A stretch of DNA of 64,000 bases from Pleurotus djamor (GCA_029747585.1 JAPEVF010000141.1:1-64000), one strand, 5' to 3'. Shown: positions 37,091 through 49,472, counted from the stretch's first letter. A program made the numbers and translations. Notes: generated from the letters alone by a model not told the origin.

Positions 37091-38077
37091 AAGGCAAACT
37101 CATTGGATTACCTTGCTTGCAAGGTCTCTCAACTCTCATCTTCGCCTTATTTAGTAATCCGAAATGCCCGAGTCGAATTTCGCACGCTAAATCACGTCAT
37201 TATCGACTTGTCATGTCCTTTCCTTTCCTTATTAGGCAGTCGAAATTGCCTAAATTGCTGATTTCACGTCATCCTCGTTGTGTCATCCAGTCCTTCGTGT
37301 CATCGCAAGTATGTCATCCTAAGGACTCCTGCAACGTAAACACTCTTTCTGTTTCCCGCGTCGCCATCGCCATCTCCGATGTCTCAAAGCGTTCCCGTGT
37401 AGAAGAACCTTCATGCAACGAGATTAGCGATCGATTGAACAAACTCACCACCAATTTTGATTATCCCGACTTTTCGCAGACGACTCCTTTCTTACCAGGC
37501 GTGATGATGCGACCCGACTCCTAATCTCAGACTACGGCACTCAGCTTAGGTGACGACTGTGGATCTTATCTTGGGCGAAATCGTCCTCACCTGGCCTCCC
37601 GATTCCGAGGCGTCCAAAACCAGTCGTGGTCTCTCCCTTGTCGACGGCCATGTCTTTGCCGTTGAATGCTTTTTTCCATTACTCAATATTTGGGAGAATG
37701 TGTTCATCAACGGAGGAGGCTCTGGAGACCGTCGAGCGTCCAAGAAATTCATGAAGGCAGACTGCGAGATGGGACGCGACCGTGGAGAAGTACTTGTTTG
37801 GTCGGGTGAGAGCCGACGAATAATGAATTGAAGGTCGACTACGGTACTGAGTTTCATGACGCCCGCTCATTGCTGCCAAGTTGGATAAATCTGTTCGTGT
37901 AAACGTGAACAGACGATATGATCCAAATTACGGGCTATAAAGCAGCGCTATGGAATGCTTTACATAAATTCTATCATTATTTAGATTACTTTATACAATG
38001 TTTGCGCACAACATCCACCATATTCAAAGTACCAAAAGAGCAAGCAAGGGTTTTTTTGACGACGCAGGCGTCCCTAG
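37091..38077 (+). mobile_element. Probable Helitron-like insertion, second element
   Basis: The left arm lacks about 0.97 kb found here. The insert begins near ttaccttgcttgcaaggtctc (37108 onward), close in sequence to the 5' end of the element at 45672-46907. It ends with a short GC hairpin (gacgc-ag-gcgtc, 38059-38070), then CTAG (38074-38077) followed by T. Those are Helitron 3'-end marks. The exact 5' base is uncertain. The inside has no Rep/helicase gene; one 93-codon frame (37550-37831) has no recognisable product. Confidence 0.5.
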
Positions 38078-38825
38078 TTTAGATTAATATGTCAAACGAA
38101 GGAATTTCAAAAACTCACAAGGAAAGCACTGAGTCTTGATATTCCGTGGGAGACGAGTTGTGTGCACAATCAACTGATCAAGCTTTCAAGTTTGGACATC
38201 GCCTAATGCGTCAGCACGGACAAGAACAGGAGGAGCACTCGGCGTCTGCGTTGATCCAGAGAAGCGCGTTACGGTCACGAACTGTTTGCTTCCGCCATCG
38301 AGTGGTCCGTTCAAAAGGTCTACGTGTCGCTAAGACATACGCCAAGACAGCCCCCATGGTGATAGTCAGCCTGGAGCCATTGAAAGAGAACTGGTCAGCC
38401 CTCCCCAGCATCGGCCGGTGACTGGGGCTCTAAAGGCCTTACGCGGTTTACCCCACGGGGACCATCCGCGTAATCTTCTTATCCACCCCAAAGGCCACCA
38501 CGTAGAGCCAGCGCGTCAACCCTTAGAGCCCAGGGTATGCTGACGTGACATGCATCGGAAACCACGACATCTGTCGACTGAGACACGTCGTGGAGGAGCT
38601 TTCACAATTCAAAGCAAGAGCAGGAGCGTAAGATGAGATTTAGCAGGGATATGTATGTATTACAAGATGGCAGAGTAGGGAGCAAGAACACGAACAAGAA
38701 AAGGGGGTGGATAGGAAATATAGGAATCGAATGGGGATTCCGTGCCGAGGGTCTAAAAATAGACTCCTACGCGACTGCGGAGAAGAGCAGTATGGTCATG
38801 CTCAAAGCTCTGTGACGAACGCCAC

Positions 38826-39682
38826 TCAGTCTCCCAGCACGACGATCTGAGGACGGGGTCGTGCATTCAAGCTTCGCCTGGGTAACGGTCGGATAGGTCT
38901 CGATGGAACGAAGCATGTGATGATCTCAGAAGACGCGTCGGAATCGTAATCATCATAGTCGCCGTTATCGTCATCTGAAGACGATGAAGACGAGGTGAAG
39001 GAGGAGGTAGAAGAAGCAAAAGGGGGTCTTAGTGTGGTAGGACCAGACGTAGGAGTGGACGAAGAGGAGGAAGAGGAACTAGAGAACTCGGCTTCCTCGG
39101 CGTCCACGTCCATATCACCTTGCATTCCTCCCAGTCTTTGTTCGAATACACCAAGGCCAAGGTTCTGTGAGATAATTCAAGACCAATATGAGTTAATTGA
39201 ACACCAGCTGGGGAGGGAGACGCACCATCTCAATATACTCTGTAGTCCCCTCCGTAATATTCTCAATGTCCACGCTGGCTGGACTATCCTGCATCTTCTG
39301 GGCCAGCAGAGCATTCGAAGCTTCTAGTTGAGGCAGAAAGGCTTGTACTCGAGATAATACTGTCAAAACAAGATCGCGACCACCATTTGAGAGATGGCTC
39401 CATTCTGAGCAAACACGGAAACTCACATTCTGTAGGTGGGGTAGGAAGTGGCAGTTGTCCTGGGTTTGGATTGCTACCAAAGCCAAACGAAAAGGAAGGC
39501 ATCGGTGAGACAGACGTGGACGACGATTTGTTCAGTTTCTCGAGTGCTATTTCTGAAAAGCCACAACTCAGTCACTCCTCGAACGACCGCGAAAACTCCA
39601 AATGAGCAAGATACTAACGGATTCTACGTTGTCGGGCATCGTCGTCCTCAACGTCGAGCATGTTTGACTTATTCGTGGTCAT
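38826..39682 (-). CDS. NOPCHAP1-like (DUF4598) protein, right arm
   Basis: This is the mirror of 12801-13655, starting MTTNKSNMLDVEDDDARQRR at 39682 and ending VVLGD. The same five-exon plan, core LSRVQAFLPQLEASNALLAQ and Ser/Asp-rich C-terminal exon are kept. Small changes occur (EGTTEYIEM, RPPFASSTS). The frame is open, so the arms carry two apparently intact copies of what is usually a single-copy gene. Confidence 0.6.
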
Positions 39683-39822
39683 GAGGAGAAGAGGAAAGGA
39701 GATTTGAAAAAGCTCAGGGTAACGCAATCACATTATTTCGGTTCCAAGCACGACCACACAATATATTTAGGAGTAATCAGGAGTAATGAGTTCGTTCCGA
39801 CAAGCGCTCTGTTCAGGCAACT

Positions 39823-40177
39823 GCGAACGAAGTCCCGGCATCTGCATCAAGATTCGTAGTAGATATGTCTCGGAAAGCTCACCAAAGATGAGGGAGCCGT
39901 TATCGTTCCCGATGAAACCGTTCAAATCAATTTCGGCGTCTTTCCACTCCCCCTCGACGTTCATGAGCTGTCCACGCAACGTCGTTCCATCCAACCAAAT
40001 GCCTTGCGCAGAGTCAAAAAAGTTCTCTCCTCCTGGAGCAAACTCTCCGTCGTGGTTACCGAGGATAGTGTTTAGGTTTAGCTCGCAGTCACCCCAGTCG
40101 CCGTCCCCATTTTGGACTGATGCGTACAAGGTGTGGTCCCCGAGACGGATGTTGGAGGAGGAATCGGCAAAAGACAT
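39823..40177 (-). CDS. CVNH (cyanovirin-N homology) protein, right arm
   Basis: This is the mirror of 12262-12623 without the spurious N, so it gives the clean sequence: GGENFFDSAQGIWLDGTTLR in the centre and EIDLNGFIGNDNGSLIF at the end of exon 1. The short second exon gives VA and TGA (39823-39825) in place of VG and TAA. The two-exon structure and single-domain length are unchanged. Confidence 0.85.
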
Positions 40178-40778
40178 CTGGTACGTGTAGGTCTTTGAGG
40201 GCTGCTACGGAAGCGGATACTTAGTCAGGCCCTCATCTTAGAGAGTTGAGCACGTACAAGTAAATTGGGATCTTCGAGACGAGTCGTTGGTGCAAGTACG
40301 CCGCAAGCGAAGCACCTTTTATATGTCTTCCGTTAGAGCGCTTTTGGACACACCTGCATCATCGACATCATCCAAGAGACGAGGAACAACACCCTTTCTC
40401 TTGGCGACCTGTCACTATTCACCCACATTCAGCGATAGCATCAAGATGACCACATGATACAGTGAATTTCTCTGTAGTATCCCAAGCTTTGGGAACGACT
40501 TGCTTCTTGAGGAGTCTAGGCGTTTCTGATAGAGAAGAATGAGGTGTGTACCAAGGAATTCGAAGCTGCTGCGGACAGGATCAGCTCAACAAAATGAACA
40601 GGCAATCCAGATACAACCCATGCCGAAAGCCTGACCAGTCTCTTTGTCTGCTGGCCCCCTGAAACTCTGCCCCCTTAATGGTTTGCCACGAAGTGACGAA
40701 GTCACGAAACGCCCCTTCCAACCGCCTCCTTTCAAGTTGCAGGCATCAAAAATACCCAACCTTGACGTACACCCGACA

Positions 40779-42434
40779 ATGTCTGAAGATATTTTGGCTT
40801 GGCTTTGCTCAGGCGTGCATGGCGTCGACGATATCGACAAGAAGATTGAAATCCTTCAAGGCGACATCGCGTTCCTACAGCACAAACGAGAGGTTCAAGT
40901 CCGAAGCGGGGATATTGTCGCTCACTTGCCTCAAGAAATTCTCCTTATGATATTCGAGTATCTGCCCCTTCGTGGTAGGAACACGGAGGGGCCGAACCTT
41001 GCCGGCTTACACCAGTCGTTCTTTCCCTGCACCCACGTCTGTCGTCGATGGCGGGACTTCCTCGTTTCCGCCCCTTCATTCTGGACCTCGCTCTACGTAT
41101 CCATGAAAAAGGACATAGCCCAACTCTTCATAGATAGAGGTGGACACACACTCCCCCTTCGTCTCCTCAACGCGATTGAGAAACAATTCATACGTATTGA
41201 CACCACCATTGATTCACTCGTCCAACACCAATCCTCTCGAATCCGCGAACTCGTCATTGAAAAATTTCTCCCCAAAAAATACATAGACATAGTAAATCAA
41301 TCCAATTTCCCGATCCTCGAGAGCCTCACTATTGCGAGCAGCTCGGAGTCAACACTTAGATTTCCTCCTGCACCGAACGGGACGTCGGCCCTCACGCCAA
41401 CTCTACGTTATCTGGAGCTCCGGAACATTAGCGTTCATAACATTTCCTCGCCGTGCTTCTCAAAACTCTCTACGATGAAGCTCATCGACATTCCCAACAA
41501 ACCAGCGTTGGTAGATCTCTTGCGTGCTTTCCAGAGGATGTATCGTTTGGAGAATTTAGTTCTCAACCAGGCCCTCCGCGGGACGATAAAACCGATATCT
41601 GGCAAGATATACATTCCCTCACTGAAGTCCCTCGAAGTGCAAGACGATTCCATTCGGCGCGTAGAGGGTTTCCTCAAGTACATCTCTTCTCCGCAAATGC
41701 GGTCAATCATAATTTGTTCATCTTCCTTGGAAATGACTCCCGACATCTTGGCATCCGCGGCCTCAGCATTCTATGCTTTAATCCCTCCACCAGCCAGCCA
41801 CCATCGGTGTTACCAACTCACTATGGCGCCTGGTCCGGGGCGTTCCTGGTATCAGTCTGTCCATGTGAATCCCCACGCTATTGTTCGACTGAAGAGTGGA
41901 AATAATGAGCCTCGCACAACGCCACCATATAAATTTTCAGTCACTGGAGAGGATCATGGGGGCAAGGTATCGTCTACATTCGCCGACACCCTCCCTTCGA
42001 CTGTGCCCCCTATCGCCGTTACACTTCAATTCAATCGACCAGCGGAGGCTTCATTCAACTACGACTCCTTCACCAAGCCGCAGAATAATATTACGAAGCT
42101 CATCATTGATTCGCTGTCCGCGTGTGAAGCCCTTCTGCTTGGTTGTACATCAACGGAGCAAGCCTCATCCGCTTATTACCCTCAACTAGAGGAGGTCGTT
42201 TGGGTAGCGGATAGGGGCGTAAGCCACTATGATACCCGGCACGTAGATGGCATTCTGCGCAAACGGGAAGAGAAGGGCTTAACAGTCAAGAAGCTCACAT
42301 TTATGTGCGAAGCTTCGGCAGTGGTTGAGATTGAGTCTTGGCGCTCTCTATGTTCATTCTGCGGAAACAGGCATAAGGCAACAGAAGTTGATGTGGTCAT
42401 ACTTGAATCAGTGTCCTCTCTTGGGATATGCTAA
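40779..42434 (+). CDS. F-box protein (right arm)
   Basis: This is the mirror of 8446-10104, with a clean, N-free frame of 551 aa. I start at 40779 (MSEDILAWLCSGVHG), although the frame opens upstream at 40644, because the extra 45 residues are not open in the left arm. About 14 residue differences from the left copy are spread evenly (for example N/K in SMKKDIAQL, E/G in RNTEGPNL). It converges on the GMC gene to its right, as in the left arm. Confidence 0.87.
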   Translation: MSEDILAWLCSGVHGVDDIDKKIEILQGDIAFLQHKREVQVRSGDIVAHLPQEILLMIFEYLPLRGRNTEGPNLAGLHQSFFPCTHVCRRWRDFLVSAPSFWTSLYVSMKKDIAQLFIDRGGHTLPLRLLNAIEKQFIRIDTTIDSLVQHQSSRIRELVIEKFLPKKYIDIVNQSNFPILESLTIASSSESTLRFPPAPNGTSALTPTLRYLELRNISVHNISSPCFSKLSTMKLIDIPNKPALVDLLRAFQRMYRLENLVLNQALRGTIKPISGKIYIPSLKSLEVQDDSIRRVEGFLKYISSPQMRSIIICSSSLEMTPDILASAASAFYALIPPPASHHRCYQLTMAPGPGRSWYQSVHVNPHAIVRLKSGNNEPRTTPPYKFSVTGEDHGGKVSSTFADTLPSTVPPIAVTLQFNRPAEASFNYDSFTKPQNNITKLIIDSLSACEALLLGCTSTEQASSAYYPQLEEVVWVADRGVSHYDTRHVDGILRKREEKGLTVKKLTFMCEASAVVEIESWRSLCSFCGNRHKATEVDVVILESVSSLGIC

Positions 42435-42592
42435 AATATTGGTTATTGAAGGTGTCTTACATTATTAGAGATTATTACCCAAACTTCTCAGTACCAACTA
42501 GAAATGGATGGACAATGAACAAGGAAAAGAGATTATGTAAATGGCTGGTAGATATGATGAAAAGTATGAATCGTGGATTAGTGTGAAATTAT

Positions 42593-45120
42593 TTAGAGAC
42601 TCCAGGCGGTTTTAATGAGATCAGAAGCCCGCTCAGCAATAACGTAGACAGCGGCTTGAGTGTGTGCGGCAACGATGTAAGGCTGAGGAAAACAAACGTC
42701 GATGTGAGTTGAGAATTTCAAAGAACACCATAATTACTGACCATGATGGAAGCATCGACTACACGCAGACCACTGACGCCTTTCACAGTCAAATCAGGAT
42801 TAACGACTCCAGAGTTGGAATTGACCGGGCTCATGGCTGCAGTACCGACGGGGTGCCAGACGCTTGTGGTGTACTTGCGTACGTACGCATCAATTTCGTC
42901 GTCGCTACTGGCACCGGCTTCTCCGTAAGGACCAATGATGTATCCATCGAAGGCGGGAGCAGAGATGAAACGGCGAACAGCTTTATAGGCTTCGCGGTAG
43001 AGGCGAACGTCGAGGGGAGAAGTGAGGAAACCAGGGTCGATGATCGGATCGTCCCAGGGGTTGGAAGACTTCAAAGTCAGGGAGCCGCCTGGTGGGAGAA
43101 GTCAGCAAACGCGAAAATAATCAGGGAGGAGACATACGAGAGGCGGGTGTTACCAAGTTGCTGATGATCGTGAAGAAATTTCCCTCGTCGGGGGTTTCCT
43201 GTATGATGCCAACGAACCCATTCTACGTAAAGGTGTCAGAAGCTACACGCAACAAACAGACCAAGCGCTTACTGAGAAGACTAGTTCGTAATGTCCAGTT
43301 GTTGGCCCGGCGGAGGGGTCAGGCTCGCCTTGCCACGCAGAAGAGTTGTCGGGAACCCGAAGCCAACCAATGTGATTACATATAGTGTTGACGAGAGGAC
43401 CTTGGCCTGTGGCATTGTATTCAGCCAACTGTTCGTTAAAGATGGTCATGTTCCTGCGAATTTCCCAGGTGTCGGTAGAATTGACGTAGAATTGATTGGG
43501 TAGTAGTGCGTGATCCTGTCTTGAGGTCAGTCAAATGGACTGTCCATGAATTTAGAGCGCGTACTTGGAGATTCTTCCCAACATCTGGTACGTTGGCGAT
43601 GGAATCGATGCCAAATTGCGACAATTCTGTAGGATTGCCGATTCCACTGAGTAGTAGTAGCTGGGCGGAGCCGATAGAGCCCTAGAAAGGAAGTTGATTG
43701 GTTTTAAGAGCAGCGCGTCTATGTGGAATATACTTACGGCACTGAGGATGACTTCGTTCTTTGCATTCAGAGTAAATTTAGGTGCTAGATAAGTTGAATC
43801 AACCAGGAAGCTCGTGGGAGAGAGGGTTCGGTCGCACGCACATGTAGAACTCTGACTGAATTCGACGCCCGTAACTGCGGGAACTCGTCCACGAACACCG
43901 TTTTGGATCAGGCGGGTTACTTGTGCCGTAATGAGGACATCGAGATTTGGGCGTGCAATGACGTCAGGACCGAGATAGGCGGTAGCCGAGCTAGCGCGCT
44001 TGGATTCCCCAATAGAACTGAAAGTCCAGCCTGTAAATAGATCGAGTGTCGGTGTGGGTGAACTATGGAATAATTGTAATCATACCGATGCCAGTTTCAT
44101 CGCCCCGGTTCATGTCGACGTTGAACGGGAAACCTGGGACTTGTGTGGTTGCTTCCAAGATCATGTTGTCGATGGCAGCTAAAGTCATCCATGCCGTAAG
44201 CCCACATTTTAGATCGCGTATATCTAGGCTTAGAGCTTACTGGGGTAACCGGGCAAGCTGGATGACGAGAAGTGACGTCAGGGTTTGGAATCACTACTGA
44301 AAGACGGAAAACGAACCTTGTCATCAGTGTTCCATCAAAGCCATGGGCCGAGGGGAGGAATTGTCCAGTAGTGTTGTGATTGTCCGCAGGCGGTACCATG
44401 CGTTCATTCTGTTGAAGATGTGTATCAGTCAGAGACGGTTTGTTTTAAAACGGAGAGTTTCACCTTTTTCATATACGGTTGTAAACCGTCCCAAGACCAA
44501 CCTTGATCTCCGGTGTAGTTAGCCCAACGATCGAAATCATCGGAGCCACCCCAATTATAAACGACATAGTCTAAAAAGAGGAGATGGGATGAGCGCGGTG
44601 AAACGTTTGATTTTGATTACGCATTGGCCGACTTACTGACGGAGGAACTACCACCAAGGAGCTTGCCACGGGGATATGGAAAGGTGCGGTTATCAAGGGC
44701 GGATTGGGGCGCGACGGTGTAGTTCCAGTTCCATGGCTTGTCGGGGGTCATTTCTGGACCGAACAAAGGAACGATAGCGTCTTCAATCCCCTCGTTGCTG
44801 CGATGATTGGGAAGAGTTAGCTTCGTCGGCAACCAATGGAAGGATGTTTGAAAGAACCCACGAAATGCCGGCCTCGATGAGAAGCACCCGAGTCGAAGGA
44901 GATTCCGATAGCCGACTGGCAACAACGCAACCAGCATTTCCCGCTAGTAAATCCATGTCAGTTTGAAGTAAAACAAACCCAGTAGCAAGGACTCACCACC
45001 GACAACGATGAAGTCGTAATCACCGTTGCTGACATCGTTGATAGACGAGGTAAGCTTGGAACTTGCTGATAGAGATACAGCGAGTAGCACAAGCCCATGA
45101 AGGAAGCGGGAAACGCCCAT
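42593..45120 (-). CDS. Secreted GMC oxidoreductase, aryl-alcohol-oxidase-like (copy 4, right arm)
   Basis: This is the mirror of the gene at 5764-8291, with the same genomic span (2528 bp) and the same splice sites. The protein is nearly identical: a few changes such as S for T in GASSDDEIDAY and AWSL for AWGL at the C terminus. Signal peptide, FAD loop and both catalytic histidines are retained. TATA (45205-45212) and proximal promoter are shared with the left copy. The Helitron-like insertion begins only about 550 bp upstream of the start codon, so the two copies may differ in distal regulation. Confidence 0.92.
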
Positions 45121-45671
45121 TATGCTTGGTATGGAAGAGAGAGGAAGAGAACGAAGTCGTTGACGTTGGTTGAACGACAAGGCCCTAGGATAAATTGCAT
45201 CGGGTTTTTATAGGCTGCTCTCCGTAGGGAGCGCTTCAATATCAGGCACTAAGTGGTCTAGGATGAATTCGAAATGACAACCGCGCCCGCTCCTCCATCG
45301 GAAAGCCAGGGAGGAGACTTGTCCATACACGACCAAAAATCTGTGCAGGATTCAATGCATAGCTCATAGGCTCGGATTTTCGAGGGAATGATGGACGGCG
45401 TCATCTCCAAAAGGCACCTTCATTGGACTAGATATTGCTAAATGGGAGTAAAAAGGCGGGAGTCGCGGAGGGCATGATGCGCTCAGCCTAGCGGATAAGC
45501 AAGTTCGGGGCCGTGGACGGAGGGGCGGGAGTAGACACTCAGGTCAAAGGGGCGACTGAATATGGCGGTTTCATGGTCCACCATAGCCCTGGATGAGAGT
45601 TCGGCTATGTGGAGTTGACTTGAGTTGCATGACACAATCTTCCCAGACGAGACCGTTCCCGATCTCAAAAA

Positions 45672-46907
45672 CTAGGCGGCGCTAGTGAGCGCCAGGGGGA
45701 TCACCTTGCTTCAGTTTTGCCTTGGCTAGACACAGGGATACAGTTATGGCACGACTTGGCTGCTGACGAGTGACCAATGTTTCCCATGAAAGCGAAAGTC
45801 GAGGCTACGAGTAAAGCGGAAAAGTCAGGCAAAAACAGACACCATTGACCGCAGCGTACGCTTTCACAGCAATTTCACAGACTACCAGTTGCAGGGACGA
45901 AAGTTGGAATACGTGATCATAGATTTGACACAACCCAAAGACAGTGCACAATGTATATGTAGCTCTGCCCAGATCAAGGGGAAGCAACACAATAGGTCTT
46001 CTACAAAAGGTAGATCAACAGCTACCAGTACTAACAAAACTACTTAACAGCGGCGGCAAGGAAGACGATGTTGTTTCCTGCGCCATCAGTGTTGGTCTTG
46101 GCATCATCCACGACGACGGCCACAGCCCAACAAGAGACCCCTTGGGAAGAATGCGAGCGGGAAGGCGGCCTTGTAGAGGCTCGAGAGGAATCACCAAGCA
46201 ATTCATAGAGGTACGAGCGCGGTCAACGTCAGCCTGAGTGCGCCCGATGTATGGGATCCCTGAAAGCCAACGAAAAGCTTGCGGCACTACCTAACAAAGA
46301 GATAACGCGAGAGGACGTACACTTAGAGGTACTGACTTCGTGGACTTACAAAGAGCAAAGTACACAACATAAAAATGCATCCGATGATGATCATAAGGGG
46401 GAGAACACAAACAAATGGAGTCGTCGCGTGCAGAGACGCAAGAGAATGAGGGACACTGACCCCAAATCCACACGATGGTTGTGGAACCAATCGAAGCGAG
46501 TCGCGTTGGAAGCAGCGTCCCAAAATTTATCGCACCAAAAATGGCTGAGGCTCAGACTGCTGGAAACTTGAAAGAACGAACGTTCTCAAGAGTAAGGCCG
46601 TGAAACGTCGCTTACGGGCAACACTGCAAGGCGAAGATCGATACGTCATTCTCATAAGTCAGACGAAAACGATGAGAAGTTCNAAAAAAAACACGGAGCA
46701 TGAACCAAGCACGAACGCAGCTATCCCAGCCCAAAAAGGAAGGCAACGCCAAGACGACGCACTTTTACTTCAAAAGGAAACGGTCCCTCTATGGTAAACA
46801 AGCGCTCGTAGAACGCCCAAAATAAGGGTCTTTTTCGGCCTAAAAAGGTGATACCTGACAAAAGAAGCGATTCTAAGAAAAGAGGAGACCTTGCTGAAGC
46901 AAGGTGA
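45672..46907 (-). mobile_element. Non-autonomous Helitron, 1.24 kb
   Basis: Read on the minus strand, the element begins TCACCTTGCTTCAGCAAGG and ends CCCCCTGGCGCTCACTAGC then GCCGCCTAG. That gives a 5'-TC, a 3' hairpin (GGCGCTcactaGCGCC type) two bases before CTAG, and insertion between A and T. The left arm shows the empty site: gttacaagta|tttttgatatcggg at about 5211-5224. There is no target-site duplication, as expected for a Helitron. A subterminal copy of the 5' motif in inverted orientation lies at 45700-45714. No Rep or helicase is encoded. A minus-strand stretch with a hydrophobic segment (VLPLMIIIGCIFMLCTLLFV), a GTAAGT donor and a further open exon may be a captured gene fragment, unidentified. 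An N is at 46683. Confidence 0.75.
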
Positions 46908-47915
46908 TACTTGTAACGACGGCACCCGAGGGAGGAGTGTCAAGGCAACGCACATTGACGAGTCAGCATGACAGGGCAGATCGTCCGCATCGACCAGAGA
47001 TAATGGACCTACAATCTCTTCAAAGTCTTCGACATCTTCACTTTGAATTGCCTATCAGCATCAAGCGACTGAAAGAACAGAAGGCCAAGCTCTCACTAAT
47101 GTACCTCGACTGACAAAGGGGATAGTTTGTGTGTACTTAGTCGAGTCCGAGGCGTGCGCACACGGACTGCACATACAACTACGTGCTGCGCCGGCTGCAC
47201 ATTACTCCCGTCGCAATTGCATCACACATAGCCAGCAGGGCTTACCACAGGTTGCCGAGCGCAACAAGTGGATGCAGGAACAATAGACTTGCGAAGATCA
47301 CCCTAATCCGCCGGCCTCACCGAGCCATAGGTTTTGGAGGGCTCGATCTGCGTCTGCGCAATGATGAGCAATCAGCCTAAAAATCGATGACGAAGCGTAC
47401 CAGAAGGAATAAATGGAGCATCGTCAAATGGGACTAGTGTTTGCGGTTCATGGTACCGGATTTGAATGGGACGGTGCAATGCAGAATACAGACAGATACT
47501 TAGAGCATGAATGCAGAAGAATTCTCTCACTTGTCGTGCAGGTATGTGGCGAGTCAGTGGGTTTTCCCCTGAACAGACGGAGCATTAAAATGTTTATGAT
47601 CTGATGTGAAGGTCGTTGACATCAAGGCCCAAGAGCGACATGGTTTATATAGCAGACTAGAGTCGCGGTTGGAGTCGCGGTTGATGTAGCAGTAGGCTGA
47701 GCAGAGGGCGCCTAATTTGCATGCCACGTTGATGCCACGTGAGGCACACGCGACGCGATCGTTGTCCGTTCTTGATCAAATTTGGTGTGTGCTTCAACTT
47801 GGTGCTTCCAACTCCCGCCGTTGCCAATGTCAATGGTCATTGCTAGGATCAATAGGCGCTGCACATGCTCGCTGCTATTGTACAGGAGCGCCTTTCAGAC
47901 ATCTGGGAAACTCAC

Positions 47916-48482
47916 AAACAGCTGCTGCGAAGAAAACCGGTGAAATTAGCTTGCGGATGTCTTCGCGAAAAGAAAGGCTCAAGCTTCAGACTCACATCTG
48001 CGCTCCCAGTCTCTCACCTCTATGCCAGTAGCTCAGGGCTTCCATCCGACTTACTCAAGATTTCGATGACCAGCCAGAAAACCAAAGAAGAGCTATACTT
48101 CTCGCTAAAAACCTCGAGACTCCTGTCCATGCCCCACTCGAGGGTAGTATCGGGCCTTTGAGAATACCGAGTGAGGCAGAAAAGCCCCCGATATCGGTTG
48201 CCATTGAGTGGCTCTTTGAAGCCCTTCGCATATTTACCGCTTCTAGTGCTCCAGGACGGAAAGAGTATCATGGTATGTCCGATTATTTTCTGAGGGATTG
48301 GTTGTTCTGTCAATCTCACGCTGTCATCCACAGGCCTTAACCGGAGTTACCTCCAAATAACATCGGACGGGTATCCTCTTCATTTTCGCAGGATCACCCC
48401 ATCCTGTTTCTGCTGAGGTCGTGTGAGGGCTTTGAGCAAACTCCCTGTAGTCTCTCTCTAACCACCCACTAACCTGCGAAGG
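47916..48482 (+). other. Unassigned coding-like remnant
   Basis: Just outside the right arm, one + frame reads PENQRRAILLAKNLETPVHA, then PPISVAIEWLFEALRIFTAS up to about 48270. It can be spliced to LNRSYLQITSDGYPLHFRRI near 48336. No start or family is recognised, and a frame change precedes it. It may be the end of a gene cut by the duplication breakpoint. Confidence 0.25.
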
Positions 48483-49346
48483 ATGATAACCCCCCACAGA
48501 CAACGTGCAAAGGCGCTTCGTTACACTTGGCTTGTCCTCCGCGTACTCTGTATGGTCAACATCTTGTTGGTCATTCTACTCGCCGTTCATGTCCTGGAAA
48601 AGCCTGGCGATGCTGTTTATTGTACGTCGACACTTTCGCTTCGGTTAGTATAACCATCGTACTCATATAAAGTCGGCTTCCCAGCTCCCGCACAAGACGT
48701 CGTTGAATACGAAATCAAGCGATTCAACACCGGTTTCCTTGATGAACCAAAGTCTGTCTTCCAAGGCCCGCCTACCGACGCCATGGATGCCGCTTGGCAA
48801 GATCTTTACAAAGGTATCATCATAGTGCTCATTCACCCACCATGTTAAATCGAACCTCTGTCTAGACGGCGTCTCGTATCTCCTCCCAGAGGAAGCTCGC
48901 CTCTTGAGAGATCCAACAGTCCCAGCGCCAGGTGCTCAAGTTTACGTCGGAGGGCTCGACGTCTTCCATCAAATCCACTGCTTGGTGCGCTCCCTCCGCA
49001 ACGCCCTTTCCAATTCCAACGTATACAAACCATTATTCCACAGGACATGATTCGAATGGCGGCTTATCCTGACAGGTATAACGCCTCACAGCGACATCAA
49101 ATGCACCTCCGTCGCAGCGGAAGTATGGGCCACCCCAAGATATCGGACCAGGAACACCTCCAGCACTGCATCAACAGCGTTCGTCAGTCACTCATGTGCT
49201 CTTCCGATATCAGCATAAACCCATATTACAACCCGAAATTGGAGAAGCGACCCTTCCCCCGATTCGACCAGTTACACACATGCCGTAACTTTGAGAAGAT
49301 CAAGGACTGGGCCTTTAAGCGGACGACGAATGTTTGGCATGAGTAA
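48483..49346 (+). CDS. UstYa-family oxidase (DUF3328), first copy
   Basis: UstYa-like proteins oxidise and cyclise RiPP precursor peptides in fungi (ustiloxin, asperipin and cyclochlorotine pathways). Four exons (48483-48621, 48673-48813, 48866-48984, 49044-49346) give 233 aa. There is a single membrane helix at about residues 18-37 (VLCMVNILLVILLAVHVL). The catalytic domain has RFNTGFLDEPKSVFQGPPTD, LRDPTVPAPGAQVYVGGLDV, and the paired motif HxxHC ... HxxHC: HQIHC at the end of exon 3 and HLQHC in exon 4, followed by SLMCSSDI. The tail has DQLHTCRNFEKIKDW. Both motifs are complete, so activity is likely. The 127-bp gap to the next UstYa gene and the nearby repeat precursor point to one biosynthetic locus. 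Confidence 0.9.
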
Positions 49347-49472
49347 TTGTAACTTCTTACAACCCCACTCGGCTGTGTAGATAAGACACCAAACAAATCA
49401 CCGATCCTTTCTATCCGCGCCTGAGATATATCATCCACGGACAATCATTGACAACGTAGGCCTCCCACCAAG

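Larger units (their letters stand above)
35066..47915. repeat. Right arm of large inverted duplication
   Basis: This is a mirror copy of 4192-16495. Relative to the left arm it has two private insertions with Helitron-like ends (about 37091-38077 and 45672-46907). It lacks the Ser/Thr-rich segment: about 55 bp at 40586-40640 stand where the left arm has 1.6 kb. Near the outer end it also lacks about 15 bp present at 4207-4221 of the left arm. Confidence 0.9.

Noticed and set aside
40644..40778. 45-residue N-terminal extension of the right-arm F-box protein
   Set aside because: It is not present as an open frame in the left arm; the start at 40779 is shared.
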